64,000 nt of DNA from Botrytis cinerea B05.10 (GCF_000143535.2 NC_037312.1:2728001-2792000), one strand, 5' to 3'. Numbered from the stretch's first letter, positions 46,401 to 59,386 are shown. The notes: generated from the sequence alone by a model not told the origin. A program made the numbers and translations.

Positions 46401-48768
46401 TATCAAGGACTAAGATTGAGAATCCAAGATATTGGCGTGAACCATTGATGTATTCATGCATCAATGATGGCTGCAGACACACGCTGTCAAACACGGCTCA
46501 AAGTCAGAGTCCATGAGAAATCCATCTCATCATAATAAGAGTTTATTTTGATATTCCAATTTCACAGAGATTTGCGGAAGAAATCATCCTACGATAGGCT
46601 GCAAGCTGAGAGAAAAGCCACTCTCGAAAATCATCTCATCATAACCAGCGTACTATGACTTTGCGAACAGGCAGGAAGTTCCCGAACAATGCATTATTCA
46701 AGAGGTTGTAGATTAATGGAAAAGCCACTCTTACACTCTTGATAATCGTCTCATAATAATGAGTCTGGTATTATATTGCAAGCAGAAAGAAAGCTCGAGA
46801 AAATTTATCCTGGATTGTGATAGTTTATCATAGCCAAATAGGTGAATATGATTGCTAGTGCATAGTATGAAATTCTCAATGTGTCAACTTTATACAGGTG
46901 AAGCTAGATATGTGATTTGCATGCTTATGTGTCATATCTTGACACAGGTGAGGCTGGAACTGTGGTTTGCACGCACAGTATGTATGCACAACTACGAGGA
47001 TCTTGATGATAAGGACGCAAGAATTGACCTGTGTCTAGGCAACAGTAGTAAGACAAGTATCAGAATATAGGACCTAGCTGCACGTGAATTTGACATCATG
47101 GTAGAAGGGAAGCTCTAAAGGCACCGTTAGCATTAGTAGCAAATGCATGATTCATCAATTTTGCCCGAGAGCAAGTTCAGCAAGTTCAGCACGATAATAT
47201 GCCATATTTACATAAATGTCTGAGAAAGCTTTATCGATAAACTCAGCCGCCGTCATTATTGCTCGCATTCGAACTTTATCATCAAAAACGCTGTGAATTT
47301 TGGCACGGACTTGATCGATATTCGTAAGGGATTGTTCCATATTTTCCCTCAACACGGAAAGATTTCTACACAGCCTTAACAGCCTGATTCAAAGATAGCA
47401 GATATAAATACTCTATGCTTTGGTCGTTTGCTCAAGAGGCTATAACTTCTCGCCAACCATCTTTCGTATATAATTCAGCGAGACCCTTGCTTACATTCTC
47501 GTTTCTCTCCTCTGCGGAATCCCTCATACGGATGTTTCGGAAAAAATATATCTCCATTTTAGGAAACATCCGAGCGCAGTGTTAGGCCCCAATTCCCAAA
47601 TGGGTGGTGACGGTAATTGAATACGAAGCTTTGAAACGAAATGGCGACTCTCGGACACAACCGAGTAATAAGCGGAGAAAGCATTTGTCTTTCCGTGGCT
47701 TGAGCCTCGCATTCTCCATGATCGGAATGGTAATTGAATACGATTAATTTTTTCCAGAACGATTGAATTTTATTCTGGGGAAAAATTGTGGCTTATATTA
47801 AGTCAATTTTAAACCTCAAAGATTGTTTGTGTGTAGGGAGATACATTCGGATTTAATTTGATGGCATGGACTGCTTGGAAGTAGGTAGCAATGTGGATTC
47901 ATAACTTATTAATTCCTCGATCACAAGGACCATCCCGTTTTCTTGAAGTGAATTTTCCCAATCGTAAAAAAACAGATCCCGTCGTATTGTTATAGCCTCA
48001 AAAAGTCTTCTAAAGGAAAACTGCAGACCAATATGTACTGGCATTGCGGTTCATACAATTCCATTTTTAGCCAAAGATCATGGAGGAAACAAATTCATAG
48101 GATTCAGTCTTAAGGCCCCTGTCTCACCAGCTCAAATAAACTGGGCATTTGAACGAATATTCAATGTGCCATTTAACCCGGACTAGGAGTTGAGAGATAG
48201 TGCATGTGCCACCAACCGATACCGTTGCAGTCTATCTTACGAACTGACAGATGTCAAGTCTGGGACTCATATGATGGCATCTTATTTTCCGGCTCATGTT
48301 CATCCGCTGATATGTCAAACCTGTCAATGTAAGAAGTTGCGAAGTATCTTAGTCATTCTTTTGAAACGTGGAGTTGCGAGGGGTATCAAAGACCAGAGCT
48401 TTTTCTAGTGAGGGGCTGTCTATCTATCCCTCTTGAAAACTTCGAGGTGATCCTTGGAGTATGTTAAGTCTGGGTCAATCATGGAGTACCTGTCATTGTG
48501 ATACTTGGGGATGCGAGCATCTCACGGATTGTGTGTTTCTTTTACTCGGGAAACATTCTGGATGAGATCCGGACTCCAGTTGCGACGAAGATATGAAGGG
48601 AAGAACCGGTGCGGTGACGAGTGGAATGGTACATTATCCGCATTGATATAGTCAGATAGCCAAGCTCATGTAAATCATTGACATCTGTCAAAGTGATACA
48701 TCATTATCAAAATCTTATTTTCTTTCATTTCTAGAGTGATTGCCAGGTGCATCTAATATACAGTCAGG
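43488..48768. other. 5.3-kb gene-poor region upstream of the PKS, divergent to the membrane-protein gene
   Basis: No gene supported. Short frames such as 47155-47355 (minus, GTG start, helical ..RAIMTAAEFIDKAFSD..) are protein-like in places but lack partners. Several degraded direct repeats lie at 46500-47000. The PKS promoter must lie at the left end and the membrane-protein promoter at the right end. Confidence 0.5.
46894..46974 (+). repeat. Degraded 31-bp direct repeat, 50-bp period
   Basis: A segment starting ACAGGTGAAGCTAGATATGT (46894-46924) recurs at 46944-46974 starting ACAGGTGAGGCTGGAACTGT. Most of the differences are transitions. Confidence 0.6.
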
Positions 48769-50659
48769 ATGGGGAATACTCAATCACAACAGGCTACAAC
48801 AGCGCCGTCGCTGGCGACAATGGCTCAATCTACGGCAAGACTTTCTTCGTCGCGGCCAATAATCATGAGCACCATCGCGTCGCCCATACCGACCGTCTCC
48901 CCCATGTCTCGCAATGGAACATTCACACAGTCGACACCTTTAATATCAGTTTCTACAGAGCAAATAATATCAACAATTACACAAGCTGCTGCCCCAGCTG
49001 CAGCTCAACCCCAAGGAACAGTAACAATAGAGATCACCACAACACAGGCTGCTGCTCCAGCTGTAGTTCAATCTCAAGCAACGACAACGATAGAGATAAC
49101 TACAACCGAGACCGCCTCCCCACAATCTCAAATGGCTCCCTCAACCATACCGAGCGCGGCCTCCGCTTCCAGCACCAACACAGATAAAGGAACAACAGGA
49201 ACAGCCAAACAAGCAGGGCTAAATTCACCCTCTGATAAAAACCCACCCTCCGCGTCTCCGGCTCTACAAGGCGCACAACTAGATCCTACGATGCCTTCAA
49301 TTACCCAACCAAAAGTCGGACCTTTCTCACCCGTCGCAGCAATCCTTGGAGGGATCCCGAATAAGAACGTCGATGTACCGATTACAATCGTGTTTCTGAT
49401 CTTGTTCATTGTGGGAGCTGCATCACATTTCATTAGACATGAGATCAACTCAAAGAGGGGCCATAAGTTTGTTATCTCAGACATGATTTTTGATTTCTGC
49501 ATGGTTAGAAATGTAAGTTATGAAATCCGAGTGTCGCTTAAAGAGCATCAAGCGAATTGGGTGCTAACTTGCGAATAGGTCACTTGTATCATGAGAATTG
49601 TGTGGGCGTTTCGTCCGGAGAATAATAGCATTGTTGTTGCAGCCTTGATTTTTGAAAATGCCGGGTATGTAATCCTACCGTTCCCAAATCCAAATTACGG
49701 AATTTCAGTACTGACAAACAACCAGAGTTGTTGTCCTCTTCGCTGTAAACGTAGTTTTCACCCAACGAATCCTCCGCGCTACCCATCCAAATATTGGCTG
49801 GAACCCTATCGTTTCGAAAGCTTTCCTTGCGATTTTGATATCCGTCCCTATGATTATCTTCTGGAATATCATCTCTCTCACTATAAGTTTTTTCACTCTC
49901 AACCCTCGCTCCATTCAAACAACGAAGAACCTCCTCTTATTCGGTTCATGCTGGACACTCTTTCTCTCGCTCTTCCCAGCAATCTTCGTCACTTTAGCTA
50001 CCGCTATTCCATCTTCTACTCCCGTTGAAAAATTCGGCGCTGGAAGATTTAGAATGAAGCCAATAATTCTTATAACCGCTACAGCACTTCTAGTCACTGG
50101 AGCAATTACACGTCTTCTAGGAGCTGTGATTGAGAAACCAATCAGTGCACCTAGTCATCTATTCAGCAAACCCGTTTTCTATACTACGGGATTTATGCTT
50201 GAGATTTTGGTTGTGTATGGATATTTATTTTTACGCGTGGACTTGAGATTCTGGGTCCCGAATGGAACAGGTGGTCCTACTGCTCAAGGAAGCGCAGGAT
50301 CGTATACTGTGAAATCTGAGGATGATGAAGAGAAACTCGTTGATGGATCGGGAGATGAGGGAAAATTACGCGCACGTTCAAGTCTATATGAGAAACTGTA
50401 TGGGAATGTTGTGATAGGATTGGATACCAATGTTCCAGTATCTTCAGCTGAGAAGGTATCTGCAGCAATTGCAGATTTGAGCATGAATTCTAGGGGGGAG
50501 ATATTTGGAACTCAGGTTGAGAGTCCAAGTGAGGATGTTGTGTTATATGCTTTTAGGGTTGGGAGTTCAGAAGATGATATGCCTAGAAGACCGCCGCGTG
50601 CTACTTCTTGGGCGGAGAAATCGGGAGGTGTAGGGACTGATGCTCAAGAGTTTATGTGA
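48769..50659 (+). CDS. Seven-helix membrane protein, DUF3112-like, with Ser/Thr-rich N-terminus
   Basis: Three exons, 48769-49512, 49579-49664 and 49726-50659, give 587 residues in frame. Residues 1-190 are Thr/Ser/Ala/Pro-rich with no clear signal peptide. Seven hydrophobic segments follow, starting PITIVFLILFIVGAASHF, with the conserved-looking KRGHKFVISDMIFDFCMVRN and VTCIMRIVWAFRPEN between TM1 and TM3 and TQRILRATHPNIGWNP after TM3; this pattern I associate with the fungal DUF3112 family, often loosely labelled GPCR-like. The last 130 residues are charged and cytosolic-looking. It faces the PKS gene across 5.3 kb. In a melanin locus a role in export, pigment vesicles or sensing is conceivable; there is no direct evidence. 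Function unknown. Confidence 0.8.
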
Positions 50660-51779
50660 GAATTGATTGGGTAGAAGGTGTATGGTTCGCACATAGTATA
50701 GATGGATTAGATAATCCTAAAAGTAACGGCGGGACCGATTTCTATTCTAATTTTAGTTTTATTATATAGGCTTATGATTATAATTTAGACCTTCTTCTCT
50801 AAGAGAATGTCATTAGATTTTCAAAAAGCATGCACCACTGAGAAATATTTCGCGTAAAAATACCTTCATGAATAACGAAGTGGGAACGCATGCACAACCT
50901 ATTCGAATCATAGAAATTCGAAGAGGTAAACCTCAGAGGTCCACAAGCAGATGTTCTTCAAAGCGTCGGAAAACAGGTGTCCGAAGACATAAGGATCTCT
51001 CCTCTCCAACCCTGGTCCTAGATTCCAAAGTGACGCTCCATCCTTCCTAGCTACCATGGCACAATCCTCCACTTCTAGAACTTGAACTTCCAAGTCTTTC
51101 AAGTTCTGACCCTTCCTCGCAACACTTGAAACAGACAAGTGATCACATTACCGTCGCCACTTATCTACCCGGACATCGATGATAAATCATAGACATGATT
51201 CGAGAACGATCTACCAACCTCATTACTGTCACCACCTGCCTATCCGGGTATCGATGGTAACTCTCGGACATAATTACAAATCTATCAAGTGAAACATGAA
51301 CTTGGAGGGTAAATTGAGATCGAGACTGAGATTGAGCTTGACAAAAGCATCTACATCAAGTTTGGCATTTACGTCGTTCCAAGGAAGTCATCGATTAGGC
51401 TCATCAAGCACGGGCGGTGCACTACTTTACAATCAAATCCTTTAGCATTGCAAGAGAATATTGGTAGGTTTGACCATTATGGATACATGAAACTATACAA
51501 GATGTTGAATTTACAGTCTTTGGCTATGTATCTGGCAACTTGCCGTGCTTCTCCGTCACAGTGAGTCTCGTCTTTAGATCTATTGCGGCATTCAGCCAGT
51601 GAAACGACAAACGAAAGAAAACGAGATGAATATCTTTCCAATCCTAGCTTTGGAACTGTCTTAATCATGATGTTCTACGCAACTACACAATGCAAAGAAA
51701 AATCACAAGATATCAAGCAAAACCGAACTAGATGTACTAGGAACCTTATTGTTAATTCCCTTGTCTTATCTATGTTCAC
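50660..51779. other. Intergenic with an imperfect 75-bp direct repeat
   Basis: Convergent 3' ends of the membrane-protein and hydrolase genes. The only structure seen is the direct repeat at 51146-51295. No gene is supported. Confidence 0.5.
51146..51295 (+). repeat. Imperfect direct duplication, two copies of about 70-75 bp
   Basis: Copy 1 starts CATTACCGTCGCCACTTATC at 51146; copy 2 starts CATTACTGTCACCACCTGCC at 51221. Both continue with TATC(C/T)..CGGG/CGGAcATCGATG and ..GACAT.ATT. Many of the differences are C/T or G/A. Confidence 0.7.
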
Positions 51780-52655
51780 TTAATTACTGAAACCAGCAAC
51801 AAATTCTATAAACTCCTTTGCCACTAATTCTGGCGCCTCAATAGCATGCCAATGGCCCACCCCTGGAAGAACTCTAACACATTTCTTCTGCGCACTTACA
51901 CCCGCTTCATCATGAATCATTTTGCAACCCTCATAAGACGCCGTCTTATCTTCACTACCAGCAAGAACCATCATTGGTACGTCGATTTTAGCATAATCCG
52001 GTCTACTAGCCGAAGCAATAACTTCACATGATGATACATAACCCTGGGTACTAGTCCCAAGAATCAAACTCCTAATAAAAGCTTTCTGGGTCGATGTAGC
52101 TTCCGAAGCTGTCGCAGCCTCTGGTATCGAATTTGCGAGCGGTTCCAGCCCATCTACCATAATTAGTAACCTAATGTAACCTCAATGCCAAAACGCAGAA
52201 ACTCTCATACCTTTCTTAACCGTTTCAATCCTCTTCCCAAAAACTTCAGTTAAAGCTGGACTCGGCACCACGGGTCCTATTAAGACCAAACCCTCAACTC
52301 TTTGAGCATATTTAATGGCAAGCTCACACGCAATGATCCCACCCATTGAATGACCTACCACCCAGACCTTTCCTTTTGCTACTGGTTCGGAAAGTGCATC
52401 GAGAAGTGCAATTGCATCATCGACAATCGATACTACAGTCTGTGGCGCATTGCCTAGAGAAGATAATCCGGATCCGGGCGTGTCCAAAGTAATACATGTC
52501 GAAACGGCAGAGAGGGAGGGTATAATAGTATGGTAGAAAGTAGACGAGGAACCGAGCCCGTGGATGAAGAGTGTGGTTATCGGGTTCTGGAGATTTTCAG
52601 TTTGCGGGGTGAGGGTGTAGAAGATGGATTTTTGGTTTAGTGTTTTGAAGGGCAT
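51780..52655 (-). CDS. Alpha/beta hydrolase, small enol-lactonase-like type
   Basis: Two exons, 52655-52211 and 52153-51780, join in frame (..IETVKK/DGLEPLANSIPEA..) to 272 residues. The oxyanion-hole loop TLFIHGLGSSSTFY (about residues 27-40), nucleophile elbow VVGHSMGGIIACELA (Ser about 98), acid region VPMMVLAGSEDKT and His motif GVGHWHAIEAP complete the triad. This is the compact 3-oxoadipate enol-lactonase-like group, with a small cap. An upstream in-frame ATG at 52847 would add 64 residues of Lys/Arg-rich sequence with no fold; I prefer the ATG at 52655. It is not the longer Ayg1/YGH1-type hydrolase that shortens polyketides in melanin pathways. Location inside the melanin locus may still mean a pathway role, but that is inference. 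Confidence 0.85.
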
Positions 52656-53545
52656 GATGGAGATGGAGAGTTGGAGTTGATGCAGGTGGTTTTTGGAGCG
52701 TTTCTTTTTGTTAGGAATGAGTTGTTTATTCTGTGCCGGACTGGACTTCTTTCTATACCCATCTGTAGCTTCATGCGGATAGAGGCGGCCCACATGTCGG
52801 GGAGATAGCCGCACGTGATTTGAGAAGATATCTTCATTATAAATCAACTATGATGTAGTCTCGATTTGCTTGACTGTGTTGAAATGGTAACTGACTAGAA
52901 TTTTGTTCCCTCGTTACATTTGATGTTTGAATTCTATAAACACGTGATAATGGTGCTCTACTTGCTGTGCATGTACGGCCTTCTGCCCAGTATGCAATGA
53001 CAGTTGTCTGAAAGGAATACATGTCCACGCATGATTCCTTCTCGCGAGTCATTCGCAAATGCTAGATAGGGTGTTACTCGCATGCTTACTTCCATCCTTC
53101 TATTCCCAATTTACGAACATGTTGGTTCAATATAAACACGTCGGACGTCCGTTGGGGTATCCTGCACGACACAGGATTCCACGTCTCCGTTTCTCATCCT
53201 AGTACTTTGAAGAAATGAAAGGGGAAATATACCATGAAGCCAGTAGCCATCGTTGTCCACAACTTTTATGCCTTTTGGACAAGGCCAGCAAGGTGTACCA
53301 CAGATGGATGTGTGTGTCGGATAGCTGATCGGGTCGGATAATCTACCGCTGGTGTCATTATCCGCTTTGTTTTTGGGCGGGAACTATCAGCCGATTCAAT
53401 TAGTGCAACGAGTTGATATGTCAATGGGACATATTCATTTCATTTAAGTAAAGAAAATTATATTGTAAAGTTATGATAAATGGTATAATAAATAACAGAG
53501 AAAGAAATAGTAGTGTACAATTGTTGATACAAAGGAAATCCAAAA
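52656..53545. other. Intergenic, hydrolase upstream region and 3' flank of the first Zn2Cys6 gene
   Basis: About 890 bp. No gene seen; frames are short. Confidence 0.5.
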
Positions 53546-55657
53546 TTATGCACTTGTTACAGGAGTTTCGCAGATCGATGGATAATATCCTCCAACCATA
53601 CTAGCCATCTTGCTCCTCTTCAGGTCTTCAATTTTGACCTTATCTCTATATATGAAGGTTGAGGGATAGCGAGTTGGCAACTGCCGAGAATTATTAACAC
53701 ATCCATTGAGAAGGAAAGAGACCGACATACCTGAAGTAACATCTCTGCTTGACGAATTCCCAAATGTTCCGCAATGTATTTCAGCCGTCCTCTTAACCAC
53801 AATCGTTGAGAACTAGTCGCGAAATCAGATGCTGCCGCTGCAAACACTGGCCATATAGCCCATACGCCCGTTACGCCCTTCCCGCTTATTTTGCTATCGT
53901 TGCCACAGGGGAAATATGAGTTCTCGGATAGGGGAAGTTCGGTATCTGGTGATTTCCAGCCGAAGAAAAATGGAATGCTAGATACGATATCCTCTATTAG
54001 TACACTTGCTTGTCGCGAAACTTCCACATATTCCGGTGTGAGTTTGTAATCGAGCTCGGCAGTGATCCATGCGGTGCATCGTAAAATAGTAGTCAGAATG
54101 AATAATCTCGAAGCGCGTACAATATTATGTGTAGTGGCCATCCACAGCTCGCCGTAAACATCAACTCTTCCTGGATAGCAAGCTGTGGATTCCAGGTTTC
54201 TCTCCGCTACATCATCAATCCAAGCCGCCAGTTTGGGTGTCCATTCTTCAGTAAGATTGGCATACCAGGCGACGTATTCTTTTTCGATTTGTTCTGCTTT
54301 CCTCATATGGTTGAGTACCTTCTCGATATTGTCTGTGGTATGACCTTCAAGAGTGCAGATCTTGTGGGTTTCTGCGCGTAAGTCTGCAACCTTGAGGTTG
54401 AGCACTGATACTTCATGTTGTACTTTATCCTCTGAGGCAAAAGATGTCCACCAATCAATGCCTTCCTTGACATCCTTCGAACGGCTAATACACTCGACAG
54501 TCTGCAAATAATTAGTCTAATATCATTCGTTGGTAATGTGATAGAATTACCATATGCGTTCTGACTGCGTCAAATAAAGAGCGCCCGATCTTTGTATCGA
54601 GCTGGCTTTTGCCTCGAGCCTTCACTAGTGCGACAGCTCCATTAATATGAGATTGCCATCCACTTAGAGACATGGGATGAGAGCTTATTTGCTAGTCTGA
54701 GAGTAAGTTTTATACACGAAATTATACCAGGATCAAGAGTCATTTTACCTCATAGAAAGACAATAAGAACACCGCTGCTAATGTTGCATTTTCCTTTGCT
54801 TTACTTGCATCTTGCAGATCGTTGTTGACTTGATTCAAAGCCGTCACATACTGACTGTCGGCCAGAGGTAGGAGCTTTCTAGAATTTGGTTGATTTGCGA
54901 GAGCCACGAGGGCGACAGCATTTAAAGCAAGCACAAGTGACGTTTCTCTTGAGCTGGCACATACGAGTGGTATGAGGAAATCTAAATTCCCTTTGGCCGT
55001 GGGCCCTCGTGGAAGAAGAACAAAATTAGACAAGAAGAAGCAGGTGGCTTGCTGATCGATTGGGGGCGAGAAATGGCGAGGAATAACTGTTTTGGGTGAT
55101 CTGAGCAGCTCATTATCGATGTCCGAGACTGGTGATATGGGCATGGCTGGCTCCGTTGAATCAAAATCAGTGTACGAAGATCCATAGAATGAGTGTGTGG
55201 CTGTAGTCTTAATGGAATCCATAGTTCTGTGAATGATTCCATTGCCCGAGGTACTCATCCTCCTTTTCGTCGGTCGGTCGTTTCTACTTTGGCCGAATTG
55301 GTGGCTATATGAGTCTATGGTGAAAGTTGGAACATTGATATCGAATGAAGTTGAAGCTTTTCGCTTGGTGGCTCTGGTTTGATCTCTAAGTTTGAGCTCG
55401 AACTCATCGCGATAGCCTATTATTGTCATTAACATGGGCAGATAGATTATTTTTACTGGAACAACACCATACCAGGACATTCTCGTTTTGACTTTTGACA
55501 TCTCATGCATGAAGGTTTACCCTCATCGCACTGAAGTAATGATTAGAAACCAGTGCTCCATATTTTGATGCTGATGTGCCGAAGGGAGGTAACATACCTT
55601 GATCCGCCTCTCTCTACATAAGTAGCATCCTTTCGATGGTTTTCCCGTGTTGACCAT
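53546..55657 (-). CDS. Zn2Cys6 transcription factor, candidate melanin-locus regulator 1
   Basis: Six exons, 55657-55598, 55530-55473, 55416-54749, 54691-54551, 54501-53731 and 53638-53546, join in frame to 596 residues. The N-terminus MVNTGKPSKGCYLC is a very typical start; the cluster is C-x2-C-x6-C-x6-C-x2-C-x6-C (CYLCRERRIK/CDEGKPSCMRCQKSKREC), with the first intron splitting it exactly before the third Cys. Then a basic Ser/Thr-rich linker, and a long helical fungal-specific regulatory region (LALNAVALVALANQP.., FYEQISSHPMSLSGWQSHI). I set the start at 55657 rather than an in-frame ATG at 55762, which would add 35 hydrophobic/basic residues not seen in the family. It binds DNA as a dimer by family knowledge. 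It is divergent from the second regulator (57042). Confidence 0.85.
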
Positions 55658-57041
55658 GACAAGATTGTCCAAAAATATGAAATTTGACTTGAAAGCTGTC
55701 GAGTTTTCACCAGTCGCAAATATTCCCTTTTGCGGTGCATATATGATGCGAGGTAATGGCACAGTTGGTTGATAAATAAGCTTGATAATCGTATTGCGAG
55801 CTGGTATGCTGCGACCGCCAAGAGCCTAACACCTTTCAGTACAATTACATCCGTTGTTTCGTCTTATCCGTCAATAGAAGAAGTATGGAAGTTTTCAAAG
55901 GATAGTTTTATGGTTTGCAGCATAATCATCCATGGTTATGGGCAGAAAATGACAGACGGGCATCGGTAAGGTTGTGGCCATTAGCCAACCACACAATATC
56001 CCAACCTCGCATGAGACAGAAACATGGTCCCTCACCGATATCATCCAATGATAAAGTTAACCCTTATGTGTCTCAAGACTTGTTTCGAATCGTGAGATGT
56101 TTCAAAATTTGGTAATTTTTGCTCTTAATCCAGATGAAGACCAACGCCCGGACCTTTGCAGAACACTGGAACATCAACAGAACTTCTAGAACGATGGAGA
56201 TGTTGAAAAGAATTGACCTTGAAGTAAAAGCGATTCTTCTTCAACGCCCTAAACACTAGGGATATCTAGGCTAGTTGATGACGGTAGCTATGCAATAGTT
56301 GGAACTAAACATCATCTGTACCCACAACTCCATTTGAAATTCCACGAAGTGTGACAACTATGCCTTTATAGAAACACTCTTGAAGTGATTGGAAGATTGA
56401 ACTTCAATCCATCTCCCGCGGGCTGTGGGTTTAGATGGAACGACAACAGATCGTCAACGGAGCCAGCCTTCCTGCTGCGTAATCCTACTCGAGTAGTCCT
56501 GGACATATCCGAATGCTTAAATATCACGTGAAAACTGTGGCTAACTCTTGAAATTCCTTGCTAGCTTCTTTCTTTTTGTTCAAACGAAATTGCCGTATAG
56601 CTTTGAGAAGACTTCACTCGAGAGCGATTTCTACCATGTTAATGGAAAGCACGTCGAGGGACCGCCAAGATAGCTGGCAGTAAGAACACGAAATCCGAAT
56701 CATAATTCGATGTGTACTCGTGGTTCTTGTAGCAAGATACGCAAGTATTACGATATCGGGAATGATGAAGTGGAATCCAATGGCATCCTTGGACTTTTCA
56801 AACTCAAACCAATCGATCCTCTGGAAAGTAACATGATTCGAGCTTCCGTCTAGACCGATTCAGTGCAGTCACGTGCATCTTGGCAGATTTTCCCCACTCT
56901 GAATCATGCCCCTCCTCAATGATTTGTCTACATTTTCTTGAGATTCGAATCCCCTTTACTATTGACAGTACTTGGGCAAAGAGTGTTGGTTGATGCCAAT
57001 CGAGTTTCAACTATTTCTCAACAAGATCGTTACGTATCGCG
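55658..57041. promoter_or_regulatory. Divergent promoter between the two Zn2Cys6 regulator genes
   Basis: 1.38 kb between opposed starts, no coding region seen. Family knowledge predicts CGG-type half-sites here, but I have not marked individual ones. Confidence 0.5.
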
Positions 57042-59166
57042 ATGGATGTTCCTTCCGCTTCAGAAGTTTCAAGCGCTCTATCTTCTTCAATTGTAGGCCA
57101 GGAAAATGTGACCAATGCTCGTCGAGCTCCGAAATCGCGTCAGGGTTGTCAAAGATGCAAGACCAAACGTGTAAGACTCGCTTATCAAGAACATAATAAC
57201 TTGAGTAATGACATGAGGGCAGTTGAAATGTGACGAGAAGAAGCCGTATTGCCTTCAATGCCTCAAAAGAAAAGCAGAGTGTTGCTATGCTTCACAACGA
57301 CTAGTTTGGTCGACAAAGCATGAGAAGATCCTTGTTGAGAAGAACGATCGGCCACTGCCATCTTCAGCAAAAGCTCTGAAGAGAGAGTTGGAGATCGGTT
57401 TGAAACCTTCCGTGGATCAAACGCCTGGCAGAGGAATGACGGAATTCAATACAAAAGAAGATGATTCCGAAATTGTCAAACATGCCGAATCCTGTGATGG
57501 AAGTCAAAATGGATCTGTACAGAGTCCGGAGACTCCGGTTAGGAGATTGTCCACTCCGAATTTTACCGACAGTCTTTCCGCCATTCGGTATCAACTGAGT
57601 AACTCGACTGTTCCCGAGTTTCTGGTTCATCTCCCAACCATGCTTGTGGAATACTATTTCGGGTATATTTGTGTTATATTCTCCTCATTTGATGGCATTT
57701 TTAACCCGTTTCGGTCTACCGTTGGCCAACTCTGGGACGATTCAGCACCCATATACTACGCTATCCAAAGCATGGCCGCTGCCTATCTTTCACATGACTT
57801 TCCACGCATGTCCGTTGTCGGAGCTCAAATGCAACGAGAGACATTTAAGTGCTTATATCAATCGAACCGTGCTGGGGTGGAATCTCATGATAATATTGAC
57901 AAGACTCTCTTGACTGTGCTTTTGGTTGGTCAAACTACAGCATGGCACAATCCTCGAGACTTAGGTCTAGCGCATTTGAAAACGGCCAAGAGATTGTACA
58001 AGCAACGCCTATCACAACAAGGTGCAAATTCAGACAACAAAGTACGCCGACAAAATGAGTTTTTCCAACAGTGTATTTTGTACTGGGATTTATTGGCTGG
58101 ATTTGTTGAAGATGAAGAAAATATCGCCATGCTAGAGGAGGACAGTACGCTGGTAGAAAGTGCCACTGGCCCAAATACAGATCACCAAATATTTCCTCAC
58201 CCCTGGACTGGAGTAGCGCCAAAGGTTCAAGGGTTATTCGCTCAGGTCGGAAGGTTGATTCGATCTTATCGAAAGTCAACATTTACTCCAATTTCAAATA
58301 TTTCTCTTAATGATCCATTCTTTGATTTCAATTCTATACCTCTTCAATCAACTGTCTTCGCTAGCATTGAGTGGACTAACAGAGCACGGCATTTGGAAGA
58401 AAAATTACTGGCAGTAAATTTACCAACCGAGACCGAACTCGTCGATGCTGGTGACGAGAACACACCCGTTAGGCAGTACATCTTGCTAGCGGAAGCGTAT
58501 CGATGCGCTGCTCTCCTAGAGATATATCGTATATTTCCTTCCATCTATTTGAATCGACAGCCTGACTCTCAAGAGATATTATCCTTACCAGTTTCGCATT
58601 CTGTCGAGGAATTTTTGATATCGCTTGCGTTACATGTAACATCTCTTCTCGAGAAAATACCGTCAACATCTGGTACTCGGTGTCTTCAGCCTATTGTCAT
58701 GATTGTTGCTGCAAGTGAGCTTAAATTCTCTACAGCATCAATGAACGAATTTTCTATCGATACACCTTTCGGGGCAAGCCAATTTGGGGGACCTGGTTAC
58801 AGACATTGCTCCACCTCAGGTAGTGCAGCAATTTCCAGTAGCATCACTAATTTTGAAGTGGATATTGCGGCAGCTCGTCGGTTTATCATTACTCGTTTTC
58901 AAGAGTTCAAACTATCTTTGCCTGCGAAGCCCATGGCGAAAGCGTTAATACTGATAGAAGAGACTTGGGCAAGGGCCGATATTGGACAAGAAGTATTCTG
59001 GAGTACGTTACCTCACTTTTCACAATCTTTGTGCCAGCTTCACCCTTCTTCTTTTCAACTATGACTTGTTATTGTACAATTTTCTCATCGTGAAAGTATA
59101 TGCTAACTCATTTTATGTGTAGTGGATGTGATGTCAGAAATGAATTTGGAATGCATATATGGTTAA
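57042..59166 (+). CDS. Zn2Cys6 transcription factor, candidate melanin-locus regulator 2
   Basis: Three exons, 57042-57170, 57223-59002 and 59123-59166, join in frame to 650 residues. The cluster CQRCKTKRLKCDEKKPYCLQ..C is at about residues 36-63, split by the 52-nt intron 1, and is preceded by a basic KSRQG. A long helical regulatory region follows (VEYYFGYICVIFSSFDGIFN, LLTVLLVGQTTAWHNPRDLG), of the fungal TF-domain 2 type seen in UPC2/ARCA-like proteins. The C-terminal intron (59003-59122) is needed: splicing gives FW/MDVMSEMNLECIYG, whereas reading through gives a tail ending at 59064 with no family feature. The gene points toward the reductase gene, ending 220 bp from its 3' end. A function in controlling melanin genes is inferred from location. 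Confidence 0.85.
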
Positions 59167-59386
59167 ATTATTTCACTTACGTCATTCTCACACACGGGCA
59201 CGCGAGAACTGCACCAATTATCATTCACTGCAACAAAATGATGTTTAGCGATGTTATTAAATTTTTCATTCGTTCTATGTTTCCCTAGATTTTTACCGTT
59301 TACAAACCGGACGGGGTACTCCTGCAAAGAACCGACAATTCATGATGCATAACTCGATCGACTTTGGATCCACGCGATATTACTAT

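Noticed and set aside
47155..47355. Small helical protein frame
   Set aside because: GTG start, 66 codons, no upstream exon that fits; noted only within the gene-poor region.
51780..52655. Ayg1/YGH1 melanin hydrolase
   Set aside because: Only 272 residues with the compact enol-lactonase-like fold; the Ayg1 type is about 400 residues with a different N-terminal region.
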